From contig JANRAA010000154.1 in NCBI GenBank assembly GCA_030728235.1, positions 6,676 to 25,949 of the forward strand: DNA of 19,274 bases, in the 5' to 3' direction. Below the pieces are notes generated by a model, which ran no database searches, was not told where the DNA came from, and saw nothing but the letters and a program-made list of their open reading frames with translations. The stretch is from Flavobacteriales bacterium. GTDB lineage: Bacteria; Bacteroidota; Bacteroidia; Flavobacteriales_D; Sanyastnellaceae. Positions 1-7,672 of this stretch are shown piece after piece; position 1 is the stretch's first letter; each line of letters starts with the position of its first letter. A program made the translations under genes and the position numbers.

Positions 1-686
1 CTGGAGAAGAAGGTTTTGACTGTGGTGGCGACACGGGAGTAGACTGTGGCCAATTGTGTGGTGATGGATTGTTGAATGGTAACGAAGAAGAAATCGACTG
101 CGGTGGACCGGATTGTGATCCTTGTCCGACCTGTACCGACGGCATGATGAACGGCGACGAGCAGGGTATTGACTGCGGCGGTTCTGATTGTGACCCATGT
201 TCTACGGGTGGTGACTGCACCAACGGAGAAATCGACGGTGATGAGCAGTACATCGATTGCGGTGGAACACACTGTCCGCCGTGTGTTGGTTTCCTTTCAT
301 GGAAAGCTAACGGACAAACCCACGTAGCTGATTTCTCAACGACCGCTTCAATGGCAGGTTCAGACATCCAAATTGGTGGTGTTAGTCTGCAATCAGCAGG
401 ATTTGCTGCAACCATTCCTGAGCCGTTGGTAGTGAGCTGGATAGCTGGTTCTACTTCAACAGTAAACACTTCAAACTTCCCGGCAGGACAGGCATTGTAT
501 AACAGCCCATCAGCTGTTACATACTCAACACAGTTTGGTACGGCGCAGATAACCTTTAACATCGAGTATGTAAACCCAGTTTCTGGCGGATTCATCAAAG
601 GAACCTTCTCAGGATCTTTGGTGGATGCTTCTGAGACAGACCAGGTGAACATTTCACAAGGACAATTCTCGCTTCCTATTAACTAA
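1..686 (+). CDS. Cysteine-rich DCGG-repeat protein, 5' end outside the window
   Basis: The reading frame is open from base 3, so the gene begins left of the window; an in-frame TTG at 54 is not a credible start. The first ~95 visible residues are near-repeats of the form NG-(N/D)-E-x-x-(I)DCGG-x-(D/H)C-x-PC, with acidic residues and paired cysteines that could form disulfides or bind metal. The last ~130 residues (285-683) are a beta-rich domain with the pattern KGTFSGSL...D...VNISQGQFS, which resembles the DUF6252-like C-terminal domains of Bacteroidota lipoproteins. There is no type IX sorting domain at the C-terminus, so I infer an outer-membrane lipoprotein or periplasmic/surface protein whose signal lies upstream. 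Function unknown. The gene is followed by a strong terminator and is not co-transcribed with anything to its right. Confidence 0.8.
   Translation, partial: GEEGFDCGGDTGVDCGQLCGDGLLNGNEEEIDCGGPDCDPCPTCTDGMMNGDEQGIDCGGSDCDPCSTGGDCTNGEIDGDEQYIDCGGTHCPPCVGFLSWKANGQTHVADFSTTASMAGSDIQIGGVSLQSAGFAATIPEPLVVSWIAGSTSTVNTSNFPAGQALYNSPSAVTYSTQFGTAQITFNIEYVNPVSGGFIKGTFSGSLVDASETDQVNISQGQFSLPIN
3..284 (+). repeat. Degenerate tandem DCGG/C-x-x-C coding repeats
   Basis: Four protein-level repeat units of about 19-25 residues lie at 3-59, 60-134, 135-200 and 219-284. Each contains an acidic stretch followed by DCGG (DCG-Q in part of the first) and ends in a cysteine pair; units 2-4 end in DC-D-PC or HC-P-PC. 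The DNA copies have diverged, so this is old protein repetition rather than recent slippage. The left end of the array is outside the window. Confidence 0.7.
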
Positions 687-708
687 GGAAAGCGATTGCG
701 ATAATTGA

Positions 709-735
709 AGGGCTGCCATTTTGGTGGCCCTTTTT
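709..735 (+). terminator. Rho-independent terminator of the DCGG-repeat gene
   Basis: A 10-bp stem (709-718 with 722-731, including two G-T wobbles) closes a TTT loop and is followed by TTTTC. It begins 22 bases after the stop codon of the upstream gene. By strand and T-tail it serves rightward transcription. Confidence 0.85.
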
Positions 736-857
736 CTTTGTCGTTAGATTGGGGTTTGACATCGTCTTTTTAGCAGATAACAAAGAGCTTCATAGGAATG
801 TATCTGTTGAGAGGAGCGAATCACTCCAACCAAAGTTTTTTCATTGATTTACGCAGC

Positions 858-890
858 CAGTGTGCAACGTGTTCTGGATGTTGCGCATTG
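858..890. repeat. Imperfect inverted repeat (long hairpin) of unknown role
   Basis: Arms 858-868 and 880-890 pair over 11 bp with two G-T wobbles, and 869-870 with 878-879 can add two more pairs, leaving a 7-base loop. No T-run follows on either strand, so it does not look like a terminator. No coding explanation is apparent. Confidence 0.45.
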
Positions 891-920
891 CCATAGTGAA
901 GTGTTAATCGTTTTTAGGCA

Positions 921-951
921 AAGAAAAAGGCCATCCAACGGACAGCCTTTT
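921..951 (-). terminator. Rho-independent terminator of the OmpA-lipoprotein operon
   Basis: Read on the minus strand, a 12-bp stem (AAAAGGC, a T-G wobble, then GTCC with GGAT) closes a GTT loop, and the 3' arm runs into TTTTTCTTT. It lies about 54 bases beyond the stop codon of the leftward OmpA gene. Confidence 0.85.
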
Positions 952-1004
952 CTTACAATTAAAACCCCTGTGGAACTTGCAGGTTCACCGAAAGGGAAGT
1001 TGAG

Positions 1005-1994
1005 TTACGGGTTATCGATAATCTCGAATAGTTCGTTCAAATTCGGAGATATGATGATTTCGATACGGCGGTTGCGCGCCTTGTCTTCTGGGTCTACAGG
1101 GTGGTATTCACTGCGTCCTGACGCTGAGAGAATCAGTGGCGACACCTTGCTATTTTCGGTCATAATTTTGACAACAGCTGTAGCGCGAAGAACGCTGAGT
1201 TCCCAGTTGTCGCGCGGAATTGAGGTGCTGCGCAGCGCATCGGTATCGGTGTGGCCTTCAACAATGATTTCCATGTCGCTTTGACCTTCAATTGCGTTGG
1301 CAAGATCAATCAAAGCACGTTTTCCTTCAGCATCAATCACAGTGCTACCAGAAGGGAAGAGCAATTTCGCCTCAAGGCTTACGTACACCTTTCCATTCTT
1401 TTGTTCGATGGTCAAACCTTTGTCTTTGAAGCCCAACAGAGCATCAGCAATTTTATTCTTCAGTGTTGTAGCAGCATCTTGTTGACGAGAAAGCAAGTCT
1501 TGCAGTTCGTTCACCTTTTGCTCACGTGAAATCAATTCATTGTTTATAGAATCGAGGTTTGCTTCTTTCGCGTTGAGTTCATTTTCAAGAGCGCGCAGGG
1601 CGTCTTCTTTTTCGATGAGTTCTTGACGTGTGGTTTGCAGGTCAGTTAGAAGTTGGCGATTCTCAGCGTTCATGTCGTTGAGCATTTTGGTGTTTTTATT
1701 CATCAAAATGTCATTCAACTCATTGATTTTATCGTATTGGTCGCGGAGGTGGCGGTTGGCATTTCCGAGCAATGTGGTGTCGGCTTCCAGACCTTCTAGT
1801 CTTTTCTGATAATCGCCATTTGCTGCCTGCAAATCGTTGGCTTGAGCTTTGAGTTGGTCAGTGCTCTTTTTCAGCTTATCGTTTTCAGTTTGGTATTCGT
1901 TTTTCCTCGTCTCGAGCTCTTCGTATTGACGCGCTGTTACACATGACGCCAACGTTATCACGATCGATAAATAAAACAAGACATTCCTAGCCAT
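1005..1994 (-). CDS. Coiled-coil OmpA-family lipoprotein
   Basis: Envelope lipoprotein predicted to bind peptidoglycan. The 329-residue product starts with a short hydrophobic signal ending in the lipobox LASC, so Cys18 would be lipidated. Residues ~20-190 are rich in E, K, Q, L and N and read as a long coiled coil. Residues ~205-318 form an OmpA_C/MotB-like domain, with VEGHTDTD at 245-252 and a downstream ARNRRIEI motif; the Asp after the GHT motif and the Arg of NRR are the usual diaminopimelate-binding positions. The start is the first Met and gives a well-formed lipoprotein signal. It lies 89 bases downstream of the AcuI-like gene on the same strand and may be read from the same transcript, ending at the hairpin at 921-951. 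Its precise partner is unknown; a structural tether between outer membrane and wall is the likeliest role. Confidence 0.9.
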   Translation of the reverse strand: MARNVLFYLSIVITLASCVTARQYEELETRKNEYQTENDKLKKSTDQLKAQANDLQAANGDYQKRLEGLEADTTLLGNANRHLRDQYDKINELNDILMNKNTKMLNDMNAENRQLLTDLQTTRQELIEKEDALRALENELNAKEANLDSINNELISREQKVNELQDLLSRQQDAATTLKNKIADALLGFKDKGLTIEQKNGKVYVSLEAKLLFPSGSTVIDAEGKRALIDLANAIEGQSDMEIIVEGHTDTDALRSTSIPRDNWELSVLRATAVVKIMTENSKVSPLILSASGRSEYHPVDPEDKARNRRIEIIISPNLNELFEIIDNP

Positions 1995-2083
1995 AGTGCA
2001 ATAATTTCAGAGCAAAGGTGAAGAAAGAATGTCTGCCATTGCCGACACTTCAATATTCTTATGCACACAAGCAGGTGGAAAGG

Positions 2084-3079
2084 TTATTTTGTCATGTCGG
2101 CCACAATTCGGCCAGTGGTTTCACCTTTTAACATGCGTCCCATGAGAGCAGGGATTTCTTCGAGCGAAACAAATTGAGAAGCATTGTCGGGCAAAAAGAA
2201 CCGCCACTTAGCAGCCAGTTTACGCCATATTTCATGTCGCAAGGCGATGGGAGTTTCAGCAGAATCGACACCCAAAAGGTTGATGCCGTTGAGGATGAAA
2301 GGGTAAACTGTAGTAGCAAGGTCGGGGCTTTTCACTAGTCCGATGGTGGCTACAGAACCATTTCGGTCGCAAGCTTTGAGCAATGTACTGAGTACATTTC
2401 CACCAACGTTGTCGATCGCTCCGGCCCATTTCGGACGTAAGAGTGGACGTCCACTTTGATCATCGACATCTTCTCGAGAAACGATTTCTGCAGCACCTAG
2501 GGTTTTTAAGTATTCATGTTGGTCGGCTTTTCCAGAAGCCGCATGCACCGTGTAGCCCGCATGACTTAGCAATGCCACAGCCATGCTGCCAACACCTCCA
2601 CTCGCGCCTGTAATCATGATCGGTCCCATGTCTGGTGATTGACCGCAGAGTTCCATTTTGTGCAAAGCAAGAGCTGCTGTGTAGGCTGCTGTGCCGTATA
2701 CCATGCTGAGCGGCATCGACATCCCCGCTGGTAGCGGGATAAGCCATTTTGCAGGCACAGAGATGTATTCAGCGAAGCCACCGTTAGTATTCATGCCCAA
2801 ATCGAAAGAAGTGCAGATAACCTCGGTGCCCGGCATGAAGATGCCATTGTTGTCGCGCACCACAACGCCAGCAGCGTCAACCCCAGGCGTGTGCGGATAC
2901 GCTCGCGTTATGCCTGTATGTCCGTGACCCGACAGCGCATCTTTATAATTCAAAGCGGCGTAATGCACCTTAATCAGCACCTCGTTTTCGGGTAAAAAGT
3001 TAAACGGTACCGACTCTATTTCGGGAGAAACGGTTCCATTTCGATCGCGCGCCACCACAGCTTTATAAGAATCCATCAT
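2084..3079 (-). CDS. AcuI/YhdH-type acrylyl-CoA reductase-like MDR oxidoreductase
   Basis: NAD(P)H-dependent, zinc-independent medium-chain oxidoreductase of the YhdH/AcuI subgroup; characterised members reduce acryloyl-CoA to propionyl-CoA. The 331-residue length matches the family. Visible hallmarks are NYKDALSG near residue 44, PHTPGVDAAGVV, NGGFAEY, the nucleotide-binding loop GASGGVGS at 158-165, WAGAIDNVGG, and a late PFILNGINLLGVDS stretch. No catalytic or structural zinc ligands are seen, as expected. The start shown overlaps the stop of the upstream deacetylase gene as ATGA, which suggests translational coupling; the adjacent second ATG at 3076 is an alternative. The family assignment is firm. 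The substrate is inferred, and other short enoyl-CoA or quinone-like substrates are possible. Confidence 0.88.
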   Translation of the reverse strand: MMDSYKAVVARDRNGTVSPEIESVPFNFLPENEVLIKVHYAALNYKDALSGHGHTGITRAYPHTPGVDAAGVVVRDNNGIFMPGTEVICTSFDLGMNTNGGFAEYISVPAKWLIPLPAGMSMPLSMVYGTAAYTAALALHKMELCGQSPDMGPIMITGASGGVGSMAVALLSHAGYTVHAASGKADQHEYLKTLGAAEIVSREDVDDQSGRPLLRPKWAGAIDNVGGNVLSTLLKACDRNGSVATIGLVKSPDLATTVYPFILNGINLLGVDSAETPIALRHEIWRKLAAKWRFFLPDNASQFVSLEEIPALMGRMLKGETTGRIVADMTK

Positions 3080-3702
3080 TGTTTTTTTCGTTCATCCAAG
3101 ATACTCGAATGCCACCCCATGTCGTTCAAGAAACGCAAGAAATCAGGCAGCACCGATAATACATTGTCCTTCGCTTTTATGCTATCGTGAAACACGATGA
3201 TAGAGCCAGGCCGCGTGTTTTCAGTCACATTTTTCAGACATTGAGCAGGAGATATATTCGTGTCGAAGTCGCCGCTTAAGACATCCCACATGATCAACGA
3301 GAAACGCTTTTTAAGTGCATCGGCTTGTTGTTTTGTGATACGACCATAGGGCGGACGAAACAGCGAGCAGTTGAGCAGTTCATCGGCCTGCATCACACTC
3401 CGCAAATAGCTGAATTGCGACGTTTTCCATCCATTTTCATGTGCCCATGTGTGGTTGCCAATGGCATGTCCTTCATACAACAACCGCTCCAGCAACTCAG
3501 GATGTTTTTCAGCATTTGCGCCTACGCAGAAAAAAGTCGCTTTTGCATTGTACTCAGCCAGAATATCTAAGACATACGGAGTGACCTCCGGAATTGGTCC
3601 ATCATCGAACGTGATGAACACCTCATTGACCACATGTGGGATGTCCCAAATGAAGCTTGAGGCCAAAGGTTTGATTATTTCTGGAGTTTTAGAGAGATAC
3701 AT
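3076..3702 (-). CDS. Polysaccharide deacetylase family protein (NodB domain)
   Basis: Metal-dependent carbohydrate-esterase family 4-type deacetylase of 208 residues, essentially one NodB domain. All canonical motifs are present: TFDDGP at 31-36 (Asp33 base, Asp34 metal ligand), NHTWAH with His84 and His88 as metal ligands, RPPYG at 116-120, WDVLSGD around 139-145, and IIVFHDS with His172. An active enzyme is therefore expected. No signal peptide or membrane anchor is evident, a pattern I associate with the short NodB proteins of Bacteroidota, so cytoplasmic action or unconventional export is open. Likely substrates are N-acetylated glycans such as peptidoglycan or an exopolysaccharide; nothing in the sequence decides this. 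It is first in the leftward cluster and its stop overlaps the start of the AcuI-like gene. Confidence 0.9.
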   Translation of the reverse strand: MYLSKTPEIIKPLASSFIWDIPHVVNEVFITFDDGPIPEVTPYVLDILAEYNAKATFFCVGANAEKHPELLERLLYEGHAIGNHTWAHENGWKTSQFSYLRSVMQADELLNCSLFRPPYGRITKQQADALKKRFSLIMWDVLSGDFDTNISPAQCLKNVTENTRPGSIIVFHDSIKAKDNVLSVLPDFLRFLNDMGWHSSILDERKKQ

Positions 3703-3763
3703 TCAGATGAATCGCCGCGGAATTTGTAAAATCGCTGTCTAAGGAATAAAAAAAACAAGCACC

Positions 3764-4798
3764 ATGAAAATGAAGGCAGCAGTTTTGGTAAAACACGGCG
3801 ATGCGGAAGAAGCATTTGAGTTGAGGGAGATTGATCGCAAAGCGCCGGGTAGCGGGGAAGTTAGCGTTAAAGTTGAAGCTTTCGGATTGAACTTTGCCGA
3901 CGTCATGGCCCGAAAAGGATTGTACCGAGAGGCGCCACCACTGCCTTCTGTTTTAGGTTACGACCTCTGCGGAGTCGTGGATCAAGTAGGCGCAGGAGTA
4001 AATCCCGAATGGATTGGAAAGCGCGTAGCCGGTATGTCGCGATTTGGAGCATATGCCGAGTATTGCGTGACCAACATCAACGGATTAACCGCCATAGCAA
4101 GCGATTTAGATCCCATTTCAGCCACCTCACTGGGTACACAGTGTTGCACCGCGTACCACGCAGCCTTTCAAGCCACCAACATTTACCCTGGAGAGCGCGT
4201 GTTGATTCACGCCGCCGCAGGAGGAGTAGGGTCAATATTGGTGCAGCTAGCCCTCAACCACGGCTGTGAAGTATTTGCTACTGCGGGGAGTGAAGAAAAG
4301 CTAGAGAAACTGAGAAAAATGGGCGTGCACCATGCCGTGAATTACAAATCGCACGACTACGAAAGTGCATTGCTGCAGATTTTGAAAGGCGAACGCATCG
4401 ACGCTATTTTTAACGCCATAGCAGGGAGCACCTTTAAAAAAGATCAGCGCCTGCTTGGTGCAGGAGGAAGGAACATTATTTATGGTGCTGCCGAGCGCAC
4501 AGGAATGAAAGGCGGGAAGTTTGCCACCTTGCGGATGATCAATCGCATGGGACTTTTGATACCCATTTTGCGAATGGCTAAAAGTCAGTCGCTAGTGGGG
4601 GTCAACATGCTGAAAATGGGAGATTACAAACCAGAGCGCATAGCATCAGCGCTTGCCGCATGTGCACAGTTGATGGAATCGGGGGTGATTTCAAAGCAAG
4701 AAGACGGACTACTTTTCGGAATCAAAGACCTTGCAAAAGCCCACCGCATGTTGGAAGAGCGAAAAACCACAGGTAAGATTGCCATTCGGTGGGATTGA
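3764..4798 (+). CDS. VAT-1-like zinc-free MDR oxidoreductase
   Basis: NAD(P)H-dependent quinone-oxidoreductase-type member of the medium-chain dehydrogenase/reductase superfamily, 344 residues. The N-terminal GroES-like half carries FGLNFADVMARKG and VLGYDLCGVV; the Rossmann half has the loop AAAGGVGS at 150-157, and zinc-binding cysteine motifs are absent. The region around MINRMGLLIPIL...SQSLVGVNML, in place of the usual substrate-loop segment, resembles the VAT-1-like subgroup rather than classical QOR. It is divergent from the deacetylase gene across 61 bases, and its stop lies 54 bases before the leuS start, so the two may be co-transcribed. The start at 3764 is preferred; a second ATG at 3770 is equally compatible. 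The substrate is unknown. Confidence 0.85.
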   Translation: MKMKAAVLVKHGDAEEAFELREIDRKAPGSGEVSVKVEAFGLNFADVMARKGLYREAPPLPSVLGYDLCGVVDQVGAGVNPEWIGKRVAGMSRFGAYAEYCVTNINGLTAIASDLDPISATSLGTQCCTAYHAAFQATNIYPGERVLIHAAAGGVGSILVQLALNHGCEVFATAGSEEKLEKLRKMGVHHAVNYKSHDYESALLQILKGERIDAIFNAIAGSTFKKDQRLLGAGGRNIIYGAAERTGMKGGKFATLRMINRMGLLIPILRMAKSQSLVGVNMLKMGDYKPERIASALAACAQLMESGVISKQEDGLLFGIKDLAKAHRMLEERKTTGKIAIRWD

Positions 4799-4852
4799 GC
4801 CCACGTGTTCGGTTGGAAATGGCTAATTTCGCGGTGCAAAATACTGTTGGCA

Positions 4853-7669
4853 ATGGAATACGATTTTCAGGAGATAGAAAAGAAGTGGCAGAAACGCTGG
4901 AGAGAGCGTGGGTCTTATAAAGTAGACGAAGTTCAAGGCAAAGAGAAGTTTTACGTTCTCGACATGTTTCCTTACCCGTCAGGGGCAGGGTTGCACGTAG
5001 GTCACCCACTGGGGTATATCGCCAGCGACATTATCGCCAGATACAAGCGTCACCAAGGGTACAATGTTTTGCACCCCATGGGATATGATTCATTCGGATT
5101 GCCTGCAGAGCAATATGCCATCGAAACCGGACAACACCCCGCAATCACCACCGAAAACAACATCGCCCGCTATCGCCAGCAGCTAGATCAGATTGGGTTT
5201 TGCTACGATTGGGATCGCGAAGTGCGCACCAGTGAGCCATCGTATTACAAATGGACACAGTGGATTTTTTCGGAGTTGTTTGAGTCGTGGTACAACACCG
5301 ACACAAACAAAGCAGAGCCGATTAGCAGTTTGGAAGAAAAGTTCGCGACCAACGGGACATACAACGTAAATGCCGCCATGGATGAGCACTGGTGGAAATT
5401 GCTTACGAAAGTAGAGTTCCCGTTTTTCGGAGAGCATTTTTCAGGTGAATTCACCGCTGCCGATTGGAAGTCGATGACCGACCGCCAGAAGCAGCTCATC
5501 CTCATGCATTATCGCCTCACGTATTTGGCCGACTCATGGGTGAACTGGTGTCCGAAACTCGGCACCGTACTCGCCAACGACGAAGTGAAAGATGGGCGAT
5601 CAGAGCGCGGCGGACATCCCGTTGAGCAGAAGCTGATGCGCCAGTGGAGCATGCGAATCACAGCATACGCAGATCGCTTGTTGAGCGGGTTAGACACCAT
5701 CGACTGGTCGGATTCAATCAAAGAGATACAGCGAAATTGGATAGGCAGAAGCGAAGGAGCATCGATTGTTTTCCAAGTAGAGAACAGCGATGCCACCATT
5801 GAAGTATTCACCACCCGTCCGGATACCGTGTTCGGGGTCGCCTTTGTGACTTTGGCACCCGAACATAGCCTAGTAGATGAAGTTACCACCGCCGATCAAA
5901 AAGCAGCGGTGGCGGCTTATGTAAATGCCACCAAATTGAAGACAGAGCGCGACCGCCAGTCTGACCAGAAATCGACAGGCGTGTTTACCGGAGGGTATGC
6001 CGTGCATCCACTAACCGGACAACGTGTTCCGATTTGGATAGGCGACTATGTGTTGGCATCATACGGCACAGGCGCAGTAATGGCCGTGCCGTCGGGAGAT
6101 CAGCGCGATTGGGATTTTGCAAGGATATACAACATAGCCTTCACCAATATTTTTGAAGGAGTGAGCGTAGATGAAGGCGCTCATACAGAGAAAACCACCC
6201 CACTGCGCGAATCATCGTTTCTTGATGGCACATGTGGCAAAGAAGCAACACAGCTCGTTGTTGCCAAACTTGAAGAGTTGGGGGCTGGTAAAGGCAAAGT
6301 GAACTTCAGATTGCGCGACGCCGTATTCAGCCGTCAGCGCTATTGGGGAGAGCCCTTCCCAATTTACTACAAAGACGGATTGCCGCATGTGGTTGAAGGT
6401 CAGCAAGTAACATTGCCTGACGTAGATAAATACCTACCAACTGAAGACGGTCAGCCACCGTTGGCACGAGCCAAAAAAGAAGACTGGAACGTGTTCATGG
6501 GCGACCACATGGAGTTCAACACCATGCCCGGTTGGGCAGGATCGTCGTGGTACTTTTTGAGGTACATGGACCCGAAGAACGACCAGACCTTTTGCGCCAA
6601 AGACAAAGCAGCGTATTGGGGACAGGTAGACCTTTACATGGGTGGGGCAGAGCATGCCACCGGACACCTTTTGTACAGTAGGTTTTGGACCAAGTTTTTG
6701 TTCGACCGCGGTTACATCACCTTTGATGAGCCCTTCAAGAAAATGGTCAACCAAGGGATGATTTTGGGACGGTCGAATTTTGTGTTTCGCGAAGCCAACT
6801 CGAACACCTTTGTTTCTGCAGATATGAAAGAAGGGCGCGATGTGCAGCAACTGCATGTAGACATCGCCCTAACCGATAACGACATTCTCGACATTGAAGG
6901 GTTTAAAGCATGGCGTCCGGAGTATGCCGATGCTACCTTTATCTTAAACGCTGACGGGAAATACTTGTGCAGCAACGAAGTTGAAAAAATGTCGAAATCG
7001 AAGTACAACGTGCAAACCCCTGATGAGCTCGTAGAGCGATATGGGGCCGACACCTTGCGTTGTTACGAGATGTTTTTAGGTCCACTTGAGCAGCACAAAC
7101 CGTGGGACACCAAAGGAATAACTGGTGTTCACGGATTTTTGCGAAAGCTATGGCGATTGATGCACGATCAAGACAACAACTTGCGTGTTACAGATGAGCC
7201 AGCGAGTGCCGACGAATTGAAAGCACTGCACAAAACCATTCGCAAAGTAACAGAAGACCTCGATCGCTTGTCGTGGAACACCGTTGTAAGCGCCATGATG
7301 ATAGGTGTGAACGACCTGACAGATTTGAAGAGCAGCAAACGCAGCATTCTTCAACCGCTTGTTGTATTGCTTTCACCGTATGCCCCGCACCTTGCCGAAG
7401 AACTTTGGGAGCGTTTGCAGGGGGAAGGCAGTGTGATGGATCAGCCGTGGCCGAAGTGGGAAGAGCAGTACCTTGTTGAAGCGAATTTCACATACCCAGT
7501 TTCTTTCAACGGGAAGGTGCGCTTCAAGGTTGATTTGCCTGCCGACATGAACGCTGCAGATGTTGAGAAAGCAGTTATGGAAAACGAGAAAACACCACAA
7601 TACTTAGAAGGCAAGGCGCCTAAAAAAGTGATTGTGGTGCAAGGTCGAATCGTCAATATCGTGCTTTAA
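4853..7669 (+). CDS. leuS: Leucyl-tRNA synthetase
   Basis: Charges tRNA-Leu with leucine in the cytoplasm. The product is 938 residues from the ATG at 4853, where the expected MEYDFQEIEKKW start lies; an in-frame GTG at 4805 would add 16 unrelated residues and is rejected. Class I signatures are HVGH at 48-51 and KMSKS at 712-716. The CP1 editing domain is recognisable by TTRPDT at 320-325 and GTGAVMAVPSGDQRD, whose Asp416 matches the editing-site aspartate. The C-terminus VVQGRIVNIVL is the usual leucine-specific end. An insertion-like segment at about 146-235 precedes VNWCPKLGTVLANDEV, and the zinc-binding cysteines of the E. coli enzyme after this point are replaced by SERGGHPVE; both fit what I know of Bacteroidota LeuRS. 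It converges on the PorE-like gene with only 3 bases between stops and no terminator. Confidence 0.97.
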   Translation: MEYDFQEIEKKWQKRWRERGSYKVDEVQGKEKFYVLDMFPYPSGAGLHVGHPLGYIASDIIARYKRHQGYNVLHPMGYDSFGLPAEQYAIETGQHPAITTENNIARYRQQLDQIGFCYDWDREVRTSEPSYYKWTQWIFSELFESWYNTDTNKAEPISSLEEKFATNGTYNVNAAMDEHWWKLLTKVEFPFFGEHFSGEFTAADWKSMTDRQKQLILMHYRLTYLADSWVNWCPKLGTVLANDEVKDGRSERGGHPVEQKLMRQWSMRITAYADRLLSGLDTIDWSDSIKEIQRNWIGRSEGASIVFQVENSDATIEVFTTRPDTVFGVAFVTLAPEHSLVDEVTTADQKAAVAAYVNATKLKTERDRQSDQKSTGVFTGGYAVHPLTGQRVPIWIGDYVLASYGTGAVMAVPSGDQRDWDFARIYNIAFTNIFEGVSVDEGAHTEKTTPLRESSFLDGTCGKEATQLVVAKLEELGAGKGKVNFRLRDAVFSRQRYWGEPFPIYYKDGLPHVVEGQQVTLPDVDKYLPTEDGQPPLARAKKEDWNVFMGDHMEFNTMPGWAGSSWYFLRYMDPKNDQTFCAKDKAAYWGQVDLYMGGAEHATGHLLYSRFWTKFLFDRGYITFDEPFKKMVNQGMILGRSNFVFREANSNTFVSADMKEGRDVQQLHVDIALTDNDILDIEGFKAWRPEYADATFILNADGKYLCSNEVEKMSKSKYNVQTPDELVERYGADTLRCYEMFLGPLEQHKPWDTKGITGVHGFLRKLWRLMHDQDNNLRVTDEPASADELKALHKTIRKVTEDLDRLSWNTVVSAMMIGVNDLTDLKSSKRSILQPLVVLLSPYAPHLAEELWERLQGEGSVMDQPWPKWEEQYLVEANFTYPVSFNGKVRFKVDLPADMNAADVEKAVMENEKTPQYLEGKAPKKVIVVQGRIVNIVL

Positions 7670-7672
7670 CCC

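Larger units (their letters stand above)
687..1004. other. 318-base gene-free stretch between convergent genes
   Basis: The stretch separates the converging DCGG-repeat and OmpA-lipoprotein genes. It holds the rightward terminator at 709-735, an unexplained hairpin at 858-890 and the leftward terminator at 921-951. A rightward open frame from 844 exists, but most of it lies antisense to the OmpA gene and its product matches no family I recognise, so I treat it as spurious. I see nothing convincing in 736-857. Confidence 0.6.

Noticed and set aside
844..1284. Rightward open frame of 146 codons starting in the intergenic stretch
   Set aside because: Its start codon is not ATG, most of its length is antisense to the well-supported OmpA lipoprotein gene, it runs through the leftward terminator, and its product resembles no family I know.
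3723..3754. Possible promoter for the VAT-1-like gene (TTTG, 20 bases, then TAAAAAAA)
   Set aside because: The upstream box is good, but the -7 box lacks the TTTG core, so the match could be chance in A-rich DNA.
4805..4852. GTG-started 16-residue extension of leucyl-tRNA synthetase
   Set aside because: The extra residues match nothing in the family, while the ATG at 4853 gives the standard LeuRS N-terminus.
5183..6856. Several antisense open frames of 60-140 codons within leuS
   Set aside because: They mirror the codon structure of leuS on the opposite strand and show no recognisable motifs or independent start context.
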